A DNA stretch of 64,000 nt, from the NCBI GenBank assembly GCA_034670405.1, contig JAXDDX010000057.1, positions 496,001-560,000 on the forward strand, in the 5' to 3' direction. This DNA comes from Hoplostethus atlanticus. Lineage: Eukaryota > Chordata > Actinopteri > Trachichthyiformes > Trachichthyidae. The notes below the pieces were generated by a model that made no database searches, was not told the origin of the DNA, and saw nothing but the letters and a program-made list of their open reading frames with translations. The translations under genes and the position numbers were made by a program. Each line of letters begins with the position of its first letter. The stretch's first letter is position 1. Shown in pieces: positions 34,767 to 46,500 of this stretch.

Positions 34767-36188
34767 CTACTGGCATGTCTGCTCCACCAGCTGAATATCA
34801 TTGAGCCATGGGCGACTCCACACTGTAAATGTGCACTGGTAAGGCTGAGGGGAAAGAATGGACAAAAGTTTGGAAAACACATTAATACACAGATTTTTAG
34901 CAAGTAAAAGTCTCTAAATTGTCAGACTTTACCAGTGTAGTCTACTCTATACCAATGATGATGAAACAAGCTTACAGTGATTTCCATCTGTCTGTTGTGA
35001 CAGTGATATACTGTATAGAGCTAAAATATGCCCTTTCAGTGGTCCTGTTTCCAAAAGTAAATTTCCAATCGTATTTACGACTTTGTTGGGTCGTTCGTGT
35101 GCTCATGTTGTGCCATGATCAAATTCCCTTGGGGGGAAATTAATGGGGAATTTACTTCCGGAACCCGACGTTTCAGCTTTATAATGAAGTTATTACCCGA
35201 GCCTTTATTGGGTCTTCGTGGATCGCACACTCTTGCTCTACACCGCCTTTTTGGCAGGGGGTCTTCGCCATTTGCACGGTGAAAATGTAGTTAACACCAC
35301 TCACCACCTGTAGGGAGAAGTGGGTGAAACATAGAGCACAGATCAGAGGGTAGACCACCTTACCAGAAAGAAAGACAGCAGCCCTGTAATACCTTTCAGA
35401 TGGATACTACACAAATATAATATATATGGATACTATACAAAACTGTATCAATATAGTGATCACGGTAGACTACTATAGTATTATTAGTGTGATACCATAG
35501 GAGATGAAAATAGCATTAAGTACAATAAGGTCACTATAAGCCCCAACAGGAATATTATAGTGACACCATGAAAGACATAAAATATCTTAAGTCCATTAAA
35601 GCTGACTATAAACTCACTGTTGAGTACCACGGACAAACCATTAGTCCCTATAGGAATATTATAGTTGTTTATCATCGGGGGAGGTCCAGCATGCTTGTTA
35701 TTTCATTGTCTGATAAACCCCATAGTGAAATAGGGTAAAAAGTTATAGTGAGGCAAGAGACAAAAGGGAAATATCGCTTAAGAAATAACTGTAGTAATCC
35801 TGTAATACATTTTTGGGAAGAAGAGTTTTTTTTGTTTGTTTGGGATAACCCCAAATTGGTACCTTCACTTCACTGAGTATACTGTAAAGGCGGACAACGT
35901 GGCTTAATAAACTGGGTGTTGTTTTTTAATCAGTGCAGACAGTAGAATCACAATAAACTAATGACTCCAGAATTATAAATGACTGACCTGTTGTTGAGCT
36001 CTGATCACTCTTGCCACTTGGCTGAGGAACATGTCGTTGGACGCGTTGTTGTGCTGGACCACGGCGAACTGCAGGGCACTTTTTACCGACGGCTCGTTGA
36101 TATCTGCGTCTGTCAGACCTCCCACCAATCTGGCCGTACCTACGGCGAAAACCGCCGCTAATATGGGAATGATATTGCTTAAAGTCAT
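34767..36188 (-). CDS. Secreted cystatin, copy 2 (type 2 cystatin-like)
   Basis: Tandem paralogue of the gene at 31558-33504. Coding exons: 35988-36188 (ATG at 36188), 35197-35307 and 34767-34844 (TAG), also 390 nt and 129 residues. The signal peptide MTLSNIIPILAAVFAVGTAR, the QVVSG loop, WSRPWLND and the four cysteines are all present. Differences from copy 1 include ARLVGGL for AGLLGGP before the mature N-terminus, NNAS for NRGS, HEDP for QEDP and VEQTCQ for VKQTCQ. Changes at the N-terminal segment could alter protease preference. The upstream minus-strand AT-rich box TATACTATAAAAG (36244-36256) is a TATA candidate. The minus-strand AATAAA is at 34541-34546. Intact by inspection. Confidence 0.92.
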
Positions 36189-36243
36189 CTTTCTCTGCTC
36201 CCGACAACAGACTCAAAATAAAGAGTGGTCGAGACCCAGGCGC

Positions 36244-36256
36244 TTTTATAGTATAT
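36244..36256 (-). promoter_or_regulatory. TATA box of cystatin copy 2
   Basis: The minus strand reads TATACTATAAAAG, at a position equivalent to the copy 1 TATA but with an altered and longer AT stretch. A proximal promoter difference between the two copies is therefore visible. Confidence 0.55.
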
Positions 36257-36572
36257 AAACACCGACATCAGAGCTGGACTGCGCTCGAGAGGTGGAGTGT
36301 GATGCGACATTTGGTCCAATCCAGAGCCATGTAGGCTCTGATCCAATCTCTGCAAGACAAACCCATTATTACCACCAAGGTGTGTTAAAAAGAGTGTCAC
36401 GAATTACGAATCACCGATAGGCAAAGTGCAGCAAATCATCATCAATTACAGTGAGTTATTGCACTATTTTTTACACGTTTCTAAGTGCAATGTGGTAATT
36501 TCACCATTTTTGACCTCTGTACCAGATCTGAAATCAGGAAGTGTGGGCTGGGCACTTACGTGGAAAGGCACA

Positions 36573-39500
36573 ATGCAGAGACTTGATGTTTTAAAGTAAG
36601 TAACCTTTTTTAATTATTATTTTTAAACCACATATCCAATTCTGACATATGAATTTGTTAAGATAAATGCTGTACCTGTACCTTACCATCAGGTTTCTTT
36701 ATTATTCATCCAAACTTTGCAGACAAGCTTTCCTTAGTTTGAAGATTGCTCAACAGCAGCTTCTAATCGGGTCAGGTGTGGCAGTCGGGGCAATACTGAC
36801 ATATCTGGTGCATAAAAGAAGAGAAGTCAAAAGTATTCCTCTTGGTGAGGGATGGTGGGGAGCAGGAGAGAAGCCGCTGTCAGAGGATAATAAAATCTAT
36901 CCCTTTGAGGTGCAAACCTCAGATCAAGAGATTGAGGTAATTGAGGGCAAATTAGTTCAACTTTCTGTTGCCAAAGTCTTACCAAATCACTTGCCAAGAG
37001 CAGGGGCAATAATTTCAATGTTCTTATTCTTCAGGACCTTCATGAGCGTATTGACAGAACCCGCTACACTGATCCTTTAGAAGAGGGCTGCTTCCAATAT
37101 GGCTTCAATTCCACCTATCTCAAGAAGGTTGTTTCCTATTGGAGGCATCAGTTTGATTGGAGAAAGCAGGTGGCGGTACTTAACAAGTATCCACACTTCA
37201 AAACCAAAATAGAAGGTAAACCCAGCACTTTACTGAATCAGCATGACACCGTATGACATCTAGAGGGCCCCAGTAATTTAGATTTTTAGTGTAGCCATTC
37301 CACAATATGGAATCCATTTTTCTTTTCACCCCAATGGTTTCATGCAGGATTGGACGTGCACTTCATCCGCGTGCGACCGCCGCACCGTGAGGGTCAGAGG
37401 GTTCTGCCTCTCATGCTCGTCCATGGCTGGCCTGGCTCTTTCTATGAGTTCTACAAGATTCTGCCACTGCTCACAGAGACCCAAGATGGCCTTGCATTTG
37501 AGGTCATATGCCCATCCATCCCTGGCTACGGTTTCTCAGAAGCCCCTCATAAACAGGGTAAATACTATGTAATAGTGTAAAGTGTAAAGTGTAGTTTGAG
37601 CAGTAGACATTTACAGGTCTGCTTCTTGTAACTCTCCAGGGTTCGACAGTCTTGCTGCCGCCAGAGTTTTCCTGACGCTGATGGAGCGTTTGGGATTCTC
37701 ACAGTACTACCTGCAGGGAGGGGACTGGGGCTCGCTCATCACCACCAACATGGCACAGATGAAGCCGCAGTAAGAGAAAGAGCCAAACAAGGCTTCTACA
37801 GAAACATGTGTTATCTTGTCATTGGATTGTAATTTCACCACCCACTTGTTTTTCCCGAAAGAGAACATTGTGAAATTCTCAACTGCAGTGAAACACTGCC
37901 TGCAGTGTGCAAAAGTGCACGACTTAACAAAACTAACTGGTGACTCTGCAAGTTCATGGAGACCATGTGTTTCCTGAGAATACTTTTGTCATATTCGGTT
38001 CCTTACTTGTGATGGAGACACCTTTCTACCCCATCATCTCCGCTATGAATGCTGTAAGTATTGTCGGTAACACAAGAACATGGATTTATTAATGCATTTT
38101 AAGCAATAATCAAATTCAAATTATCTTACAGTGTTAGGGACCATCAGTTTGTGATGTCCAGGAGTGTTGTAATCGACTTTATTTAGTATACCCCCTTTAC
38201 TTCATGCTGCTTCGTCTACTTCTATTACAGTTAGCGATTTCCTACATTTCCCAGAATGCTTCTTCACCACCCCCTGAAACATGCCTGGACTCGATGCATT
38301 CAACTGTGGTTATATGTGTAGTTGGAGAGAATAGTGATGCTGAGCAGAGTCCATGGCCCAATCCCAATGTCCACACTCACGGACTCACGGACTTTGAGGC
38401 GCATTCCAGCTAAATCCGCGAGGGTTTAGGGCTGTCCCACTGTCAAATCGTCAAGTGCATGAGGGCGCTCTCGCAGACTTTTTGAGCCTTTTATACACAC
38501 TTTCTGTAAGTCCACATTTCTGCAGACTTTGCCTGAGGGAATTACCCACAGTTCATAGCATCGTGACGTTGAATACGGGGTTACCAGGGGAAGCCCGGAA
38601 GCATTTGAAAAAAAAACGGTAAACAAATGGAAGGACAAATGTTTATTCATCAACCATTTATTTTATTTTTTGCTTAATTGTGCCGTTTTGACAAAAACAA
38701 GTCAATTGATTATTTTAAAATTAACTCTGTAAGGCAAAAGCCTGGGAGACGTTCAGATCAGGCAGTCGGTCCCTTAAGTGCCTTGGCCGTGAACAAAGTA
38801 AAAAACATAAAATAAAAAGTCCCAAACCCACAATCGTAACATGTTTTGGTATCGTCAAGGTAACGCGATATGTCGCGAAGTGCTGTCCCATTCCTATTTC
38901 TACAATTTCGAGCCCTTGCAGCCTCTCGCACTCGAGCATTTACCAGGTGACGTCAGTTAAGTCTGTGAGGGTTCAGGGCTTAGGCTTTAGGGGGGACATT
39001 GGGATTGGGCCCATGTCTTTCCAATCAAGAAAAGAGAGTCGTATCATGTGATCACAATGCAGCACATCTTGTGGCTGCTGTGGAAAATGTAATCTCTGCT
39101 TCTTCTATGAGGTACTTCTCCTTGTATTCTCCTTCTCCTTGAGTGTTGAACACTGGTGCAAAATGGTGAGTCTTTGATTTTGAGGGGCACAAGTTTGCTG
39201 TTGACACCAAAAGCTGACGTTTACTGTTTGATGTTTTAGAAAACTGAACATTTTTTAGTCAAACTCTATTGTAGCTTGGTACATCGGCGGTAGCTGTTGT
39301 TAACAGTGTTTTAGGGTGGATTTTCCTTTACTTCAGAGAAATTCCCTTCAACAAAATGTCACCATAAATGAAAAACAGAGCTTCAATCTTGACTGAAATT
39401 GACGATAATGTACGACAATCTCTCTTTTTCAGGTGTGTGAAAGGTCTCCATCTGAACATGTTCATATCAAACAATGGGTTCAAAGTGCTGTTGTCTCTCC

Positions 39501-40468
39501 TGATCGGTCCCTACCTGCCCTTCCTGGTGGGCTTCACTCGTGAGGACGTCCGCCGGTTGTTCCCTTTCTTGGAGAAGAATGTCTACGAGATGCTGAGGGA
39601 AACGGGCTACTTACATATACAGGCCACTAAACCAGACACTGCAGGTAGGAACACACACAGTCATGAAACAGGCCCACACAGAAGTAAAGATATGGGTAGC
39701 ACCAAATCAAAGGGAAACCGTGTGACACAGGCTGCTTACGCTTCCCTGCGAGGCTCATGAATTTGTATTTGTTGTTTGAATTCTTGCCACCGCTTTAATC
39801 CTGTGTACAGGCTGTGGAGTGAATGACTCTCCTGTTGGCTTGGCTGCCTACATTCTGGAGAAGTTCTCCACCTGGACTGACTTCAAGAACAGAGACCTGG
39901 TGGATGGTGGATTGGAAAGGTACAAGAGGGCTTTCATTCTTGTCTTTTTAGGGGTTAGTGTTCCTAGTTGTACTGTATCATAAACTGTTGCCTTTTTGTA
40001 CAGGAAATTCAGCCTGGATGACCTCCTGACCAATGTCATGATCTACTGGACCACAGGCACCATAGTCTCCTCCATGCGCTTCTACAAAGAGAACTTAAAG
40101 ACTGATTTTGACAAAAGAGTGGATTCAAGGTGTGTGGCTCGGTGCTCATGTTTTCATTGATTTGCTTTTATTCTGTAATGTTGACTTCTTCGGCGTCCTG
40201 TTTTTGCTCTACATTATTGTGTAATAAGGACAATTTGACAGGCCGCTGTTTGTTCTTTTGTCTCAGGACAGGAATATTTGTACCTACGGGACTGGCGGCC
40301 TTCCCCGGTGAGCTGATGCACTGTCCTCATTCGTGGGCAAACATTAGGTATCGAAACATCTACTCCTACTCTTACCTGCCTCGAGGTGGCCACTTTGCTG
40401 CCTTTGAGGAGCCCCAGCTGCTAGCCAATGACTTTGTCCACTTTGTTAAGAAAGTGGAGAAGTTCTAA
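36573..40468 (+). CDS. ephx1: Microsomal epoxide hydrolase
   Basis: EPHX1 hydrolyses arene and alkene epoxides to diols at the ER membrane. Nine coding exons: 36573-36595, 36723-36936, 37035-37215, 37348-37557, 37640-37769, 39433-39644, 39811-39919, 40004-40129 and 40267-40468 (TAA). They total 1407 nt, 468 residues (human 455). The start MQRLDVLK spans exons 1 and 2 and gives the best phase. [17 protein letters not shown] is the N-terminal membrane anchor. PLGEGWWG opens the EHN region. The oxyanion motif [10 protein letters not shown] is present. The nucleophile Asp in GGDWGS is about residue 238, the acid Glu in AAFPGELM about 417 and the His in GGHFAAFE about 444. These align with human D226, E404 and H431. 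A polyA signal is at 40677-40682. Intron 5 holds a MITE and a mad2l1bp-derived fragment. Confidence 0.96.
37987..38072 (+). pseudogene. Fragment copied from mad2l1bp exon 1, in ephx1 intron 5
   Basis: GTCATATTCGGTTCCTTACT and the following TGTGATGG, then ACACCTTTCTACCCCATCATC, CTCCGCTAT and AGTATTGTCGGTAA match 42390-42498 in the same order and on the same strand. The fragment lacks about 20 internal bases (GTCCTTTTCTAATGAAAACG in the source) and has a few substitutions. It is antisense to mad2l1bp coding sense as seen from ephx1. No poly(A) or splice features, so it is a local DNA duplication, not a retrocopy. Confidence 0.85.
38355..39011. mobile_element. Nonautonomous DNA transposon (MITE-like), 657 bp
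   Basis: Perfect 18-bp terminal inverted repeats: GGCCCAATCCCAATGTCC at 38355-38372 and its reverse complement at 38994-39011. The trinucleotide CAT flanks both sides (38352-38354 and 39012-39014), a possible 3-bp target duplication. No open frame of note. It lies in ephx1 intron 5. Confidence 0.8.
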
Positions 40469-40676
40469 GCCTGTCAATGCACTCCGACAAGTGTAATACG
40501 GTACATTTGTTCATCATATTGCTGTTGTATTTTGATTGATCAATCCAAATGGTGGCACATCTGCACTTCTCTGTTGCTCCTATCCCTCCCACATCACCTT
40601 TACCTAAAATTTACCTAAAAAAAAAACGATGATGTAAATATCTTTTTTTTGTTTTGTATGTGAAAACATATTTGCC

Positions 40677-40682
40677 AATAAA
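40677..40682 (+). terminator. ephx1: ephx1 polyadenylation signal
   Basis: AATAAA about 210 nt after the stop codon. Confidence 0.75.
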
Positions 40683-41101
40683 CCTGTTTCTGATTTTAAG
40701 GACTACTGATTACAAATCAGTATCATCAAAACTGTTGTTTTTTTAAAATCCTCCATTAATGCAATCATTGAGATTTCATGCAAAACATAATTGATAAATA
40801 CAAGCAGGAATAGACACTGTTCTGGAGAAAATGTTCAGAAAGGTTTATGCACACATTCTGTGATTATTTGAGAAACAAGACTTACACAAAAGTTTAACAC
40901 ACCAAATCACTCATCAATAAATCCACTATTGTTTATCGCATCACTTTTAATCCCAACTAAATAGAAGAATTATACTCATAATTCATTAAAATATGTACAG
41001 TTCAGAATTCATCTGAACCATTATTAAAAATTGTTACAAAATATAGTATAGAGGCTCCAGAGAGAGAGAATCTCCCATCTCAAACTATATAGTCCCTGTT
41101 G
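40683..41101. other. Shared 3' flank of ephx1 and mad2l1bp
   Basis: AT-rich 420 bp between convergent genes. It probably holds the mad2l1bp 3' UTR. A minus-strand ATTAAA near 40945 is a possible polyA signal. No other structure seen. Confidence 0.4.
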
Positions 41102-42538
41102 TCACTTGCTGAAGCCCTTGATGGTCATGGGGGCCTGAAACCACACGTAATCCTGCCAGTCTGACACCTCTGCCTGAGGGGCCCTACAGATGCCAGCATC
41201 AGTTGACAGGGCAATAATTTGGTTCTCTACCCGTGTCGGCACTTTAAAGTGTAGCTTAGGCCGGAACCAACCTACACCACAATCCCTGTGAGCCAGAGCC
41301 AAGACTGTGGTGGCCATTAGGTGAACAGGTCTGGCATCAGACAAAAGGTCAGCCACAAAAAGTGTGCGAAAGAGTTGCCTTAAGCACGATGACACCCGTA
41401 GATTCTGATCTCCAGCGGCCAATACTAGTGCCTCCATATTGATTTCGTACAGCTCTTTGGGGTGGATGAGGGTGCCACCCAGTAGTAGCAGCACACGGGG
41501 CACCCTGCTGAGGGAGAACAGCACCTCCAGCTGCTGCAACAGCTCCTCAAGCTCCTGGAGGGTTCGCTGACACTTCCGCCAGCCCATATCTGCTGACTGC
41601 ACTGGCTTCCAGCTCACCACCTCCTTATTCTGTAAGGTAAAAGAAACAAGGTTTACACTTTTAAGAGGCTGACAACAGCACTCCATGTATTGACATTGAT
41701 GTGTACAGGGGAAATCTTCTGTATTGGTAGTGCTGCATTCACCTGCATTGAAGCTTGCTGTTTCTTCTGCGAATACACCAGCTGGTCGTAGGTCATGGGC
41801 AGTTGCTGTCTCTGATACAGGATGCACTTGAGGATCTCACTGACGAAACGGCAGCAGCCCTCCTGAGTTACAGTCCCAGGAAAAGACACGTCCACACGGC
41901 CTTCCTCCTGTGCTTTTCTCGCCACCTCAACATCATTGTCCTCTATGTTATCATGCTTAGTGGCAGTCAGAAGGGGTGCTTCCAAACTCCCCTGACAGGA
42001 ACTGTCTTCTAGTTGAGTGTGATCTGTCAAAATCGAGTGAAAATGTCAGCAGAGTTAGCAACACAACTGTCCTGTTCACTTTTACCTAAATGTAATGAGC
42101 TCTAGCTAACTAACCTAGCTACCCTGCCGTGGCTGGTTACCTACCAGGACCGGTGGTTGTACAGGGGAAGGCGATGTTTTCCTTGTTTTCCGTGCTGCTC
42201 ACATTATGTTGTATTGAATTAATCTGATGCTCTGACAGTGAATCTGTTGATTCACGGGTATTTTCTGTCTTTAGACACGGGGTTATATCCTGAGTTGAGA
42301 GTTGTCCTGCGATTTCCGTCGGAGGTCCGTATGAATCTGAGTCAGTAACACTACCCAAGCTCATGTGGTTTAAAGTTAGGACTTTACATGTCATATTCGG
42401 TTCCTTACTTGTGATGGTGTCCTTTTCTAATGAAAACGAGAGACACCTTTCTACCCCATCATCTCCGCTATCAATACTGGAAGTATTGTCGGTAATTTCT
42501 AAACCCACTGTTGGTTTTGTATTCGACTCCTCTGCCAT
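41102..42538 (-). CDS. mad2l1bp: MAD2L1-binding protein (p31comet)
   Basis: p31comet binds closed MAD2 and, with TRIP13, disassembles the mitotic checkpoint complex so that anaphase can proceed. Three coding exons: 42145-42538 (ATG at 42538), 41743-42023 and 41102-41629 (TGA). They total 1203 nt, 400 residues, longer than human (about 274) because of an acidic, serine/threonine-rich N-terminal extension of over 100 residues. Conserved HORMA-like core segments include VTQEGCCRFVSEILKCILYQ, RQQLPMTYDQL, VPRVLLLLGGTLIHPKELYE, LRQLFRTLFVADLLSD and the C-terminal FRPKLHFKVPTR ... WQDYVWFQAPMTIKGF. An upstream in-frame ATG at 42577 could add 13 residues. A piece of exon 1 is copied into ephx1 intron 5. 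Confidence 0.95.
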
Positions 42539-43581
42539 CGTTTTGAATGTCCCCGGGTCCTTTCCGCGCTGCATCATGGGAAACTGATCGACCGTAATGC
42601 TGCATTCATGTCACATGGGGAAGGTGGGAGAGACGACATACTATTTGAAAATAACGAAATTACTTGAAAATACCATTCATCTAATCTTTCAGGTGGTAAA
42701 TAAATACGACTTTTTGGAGGATCCCGAGTTCTCAGACTTGCTGAAATCCGAGCATCGCTAGCATTTGACGGCTTCAAACGTGGTTGACCATGTGAACACT
42801 GCCAAGTCGTTGCCGTCCAGTCGTTCTAAATAACATAATTACCATGTAACCCGAAGGCAACATAATTCCTGTACGTCTGCGTCAGGGAATAGGGTAATAC
42901 AACCAAATACAAACGTTATAAAATGGATGGATTCAATACCATGTGTGGTTTAATATGATAAACTTGTTTATTGATTCGCAATGTTGCCTTAAAAGACTGT
43001 GAAAGGAAAGAGTGGAAGGTGCTGCTTTATTACACAATATGTAGAGTGAGTTACACAATAAAGTTTTCAAATGTCATGGGATATGAATCAACATAGGGTT
43101 CAATGGTTCAAAGGTTTTATTTGTCACATACACAGTTATAGTGGTACAAAAGTGCAGTAGCATATATCAACATCAGTACCTACTTTTGGAACGAGGGCTA
43201 TTTGTTTGGTGGTTTATAGTTATTATTTATATGTATGCTATTGTCTTTATTTGTATGGTCTCCCAATAAGTCTGTATTTCGACTGCAGTGACCACAGTAT
43301 GGTTACAAAATGGTTATCTCTGGTTATGTCCCAGTGCTCATCTCTCGTACTTACAGCGCCACTAGTGGCGACTTTGTGTACTACACCACAGTTCAGAAAG
43401 TGTAGCGACAGGTGAGGTAATTAGGTATGAAATGCAACGTGAGTGACGATGATTTAGGGCAGACGGCGGCTCAAACAAACAAGGAGAAAACAAGCTGGGT
43501 AAAGTTGCATGGTGTGTTGTATCGGCTGTGTGTCAGAGGTGAACAGGTTGTTGGCTGAATCTGGTCTGATTTTGATCAACT
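42539..43581. other. Divergent intergenic region, mad2l1bp/kif16b
   Basis: About 1 kb between divergent start codons. 42590-42800 has phrases of a common fish repeat (TGCATTCATGTCACATGG, GAGTTCTCAGACTTGCTGAA). 43100-43165 resembles a repeat tail (TTTTATTTGTCACATACAC). The part next to kif16b (43420-43560) is the likely promoter; no TATA box seen. Confidence 0.45.
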
Positions 43582-46500
43582 ATGGCTTCAATGCGAGTTG
43601 CAGTCCGAGTCCGTCCCTTAAACAAAAGGTACAGGATTTGGCTCTGTCAGCATTTGCGCTGTTAATTTTATTCAGCTGAATTCCCGTGCAGGGAACCAGC
43701 AACTACTTTATTTTAATCAAAATCAAAGTCTAATCACGAGGCCCAGGCCACTCCAATTCAGCAGTGTTCATCCCATATTGCTCATTCACGTTTCCACAGA
43801 GAAAAGCAGTTAAAATCTAAAGTGATAATCGATGTGAAGGGGAACGCCACGTCTATTCTCGATATTAAGGTATACTACTACATAATGAAATATGCTATAA
43901 TGCAATCAGAATCCGTTAAACTGCTTTCAGTTTAAGTTAACATTCAGCAGTTTTAACTTTTACTAACTTTTTTTTTTTGTAATTCTAGCTTTCACCTAAT
44001 GGTATTCGAGGGGATGGGTTGAAGGAAGGAGGGAAGACGTTTTCTTATGATTTCTCCTATGATTCTACCGATAAAGGAAGCCCCAGTTTTGCATCCCAGG
44101 AGAAGGTATCCAAATCCTTTAGGTTCACATCTCTTCTGTTTCAGTGATTGCTTAATTGTGGAAGCTTTTTTGCTTATTGCATTTGTTTTTTTGGAGTATG
44201 AAAGTGACTTTGGTCGAAAGCATTGTGCAACTTGACACTTAGTCATCTTCTTGATGACTTGGTGACCTTATTCAGAGTTCAGACTAAGCAACTTTAGAGC
44301 ACCTTTTCTGACCCCACACTTCTCAAAAACCTATTGCACTCTCACTGTTTGTAATTGGACATGGTCTTTCTCTATGGAGTTAATGTTAGGTATAAAGAGA
44401 ATGGAGCATGGTGTATGCTTATTTTAACTAACCTTCACTCTGCCATTTTAGATTTTTCATGACTTGGGGTCGGTTGTCCTGAAAGCTGCGTTTGAGGGTT
44501 TCAATGCCTGCGTGTTTTCCTATGGTCAGACGGGCTCAGGAAAATCCTACACGATGATGGGACATATAGTAAGGCCTCCTCTCAGTTTCCACAGCACACT
44601 CTGGACTTATCATAACTTGACTCAAGTTACATGCTGTTTTTTCTTAAATGCACATATCCTCATGAGCATTACCAGGGGAGACTCAAGATTTCCAACTTGC
44701 ATGCTAACCTCACAAGGCAATCAGCCTCAATTTGATAGGACCAAGGACGTGGTGTGACATTGACAACACGGTAGAGCTTACAGAGCTAATGTCCCTGCAC
44801 CGCTAACCCAGTGTGAGCATTAGGGGTGGGCGATTATCGTGTTTAATCGTAATCGCGATTTAATTATGTAATCGTGGCAAATTTTCAAAATCGTTCATTC
44901 AGCGCCAGTTAGCAAAGCAACCAGTGTGTGTCTGTGTGTGTGTGTGTGTGCGCGCGCGCATCAGACGTAACATCACTTTCCCGCGAATGAATGGGCCAAA
45001 TACTTTCCCCAATGCGTGCGTTCATGAACTGTCCCCTTAAAAAATACTACGTCGTATTCAGTCACGTCCCTCCGCCCCGTCCAATAACGCCGTGTTCAGA
45101 CAGGTTTTGACCGTTCGTTTTTTGCGAGCCGCGAGCGAATGTGTCAAGCCGGGCAGGAAGTCAAACACAGGAACGGCATAGAGCATCCGGTCAATTTCAA
45201 AAATTCCAAAATAAAACAAAACAAATAAAATAATCGTTCATTAATCGTAATCGATGTAAAAGTTTGAAATAATCACGATATTGATTTTTAGTCATATCGC
45301 CCACCCCTAGTGAGCATATCACTCCTTGCCACATTAGAAGCTGACTGATGGCAGCCTCATCAGATGTTCCTCTCCTCTCCATCTATCTCCTTGTTTTTCC
45401 CCACTAATCACAAAATGTGATGAAGGGCAGCAGTCCTCCACTTTTCTCTCCTCACCTTGCACACAGCATTGGAAAATTTCACATTGCGGAATGAGTTTTG
45501 TGTCTACCGGGAGACTTGTGCAAGGTCATCAGCAGAGCTGCTGTCAACATCCTAGATAATTATATATGGCTCTTAATACTTACTATCTGTTACTTTGTAA
45601 TTAAAACAAGAGGCCACGCAACTCCGAGTGGAATTGCTTTTATGCTTCAGTAACTCCATATCAGATGAGCTGTTGCTTGTGTTGTTCAGCAGTCTTTGTG
45701 TGTTCTGAGTTGTGTTCACAGGATAGCAAAAGACATCCAAATAAAGAGAAAGCAAAAGACATCCAAATAAAGAGAACACAATAGGAGCAAAATGGCATTG
45801 GCATTTCAAAGTACAGTATGTTAGGATAGTAGCATTTTGTGATATGAGGCCTATAAATGTAAAATATTCTCTTTATTGTTACCAGGGGGATCACGGTTTA
45901 ATCCCGCGGATCTGTGAAGGTTTGTTCGGTGAGATATCTCAGAGAAACAAGAGTGATGCAGTGTCGTTCCGTGCAGAGATCAGGTAAGGGGCCGTCACAC
46001 ATGAGTAATGTTCCTGCTTGTCTAAAGGGAAAGCTCAGGATTATTTGAAGTCTACCCAGTTGATCAATAATTAAACTCTCTTTTTGAGCAAAAAGATTAC
46101 ATGCTGGTATTTCAGTTCACAAGAAAGTAACACCAGCATCCTGTTAACATGTTAGCAATAGCAGTGTAAGTCAATGCAAAATGAAGCCACTCAATTCATT
46201 GCATTTACTTGCGTAAGCTATAGTAGGAATAATTAATGATGCTGAGGAAAAAGAGATCCAAGGCAAGGAAGCATCCTTGACCTGATGAAGGCCATGAGGC
46301 TGAAATCCTGGGCAGTTTTTAACTTTTCATAATGAATAGCCAAGTAGAATAAAGGCTTTTTAACCAATTATGGAGTGTCTTGGATCTATTTTTCCTCATG
46401 ACTAGAAGACCTTTTTTCCCTTTTTTTTTTTTTTTTTTTTCTCCATGGAGCACCCCACCCGATTATCTCTAACATCAGAAGTGAGGCTCTCCAGCCTCCT

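Larger units (their letters stand above)
31179..36364. repeat. Tandem segmental duplication carrying two cystatin genes
   Basis: 31179-33692 and 34388-36364 are near-identical colinear copies, offset by 3209 bp through exons 3 and 2. The offset then falls to 2684 bp because intron 1 of copy 1 holds extra DNA (see 32395-33045). An 84-bp piece further left (30669-30752) matches 34306-34388, with 426 bp absent from copy 2. Differences in shared DNA are scattered single bases, so the event looks recent. Confidence 0.9.

Noticed and set aside
37987-38072. Processed retrocopy of mad2l1bp
   Set aside because: No poly(A) tail or exon-exon junction is present; it matches only part of one exon, so a DNA-level duplication is simpler.
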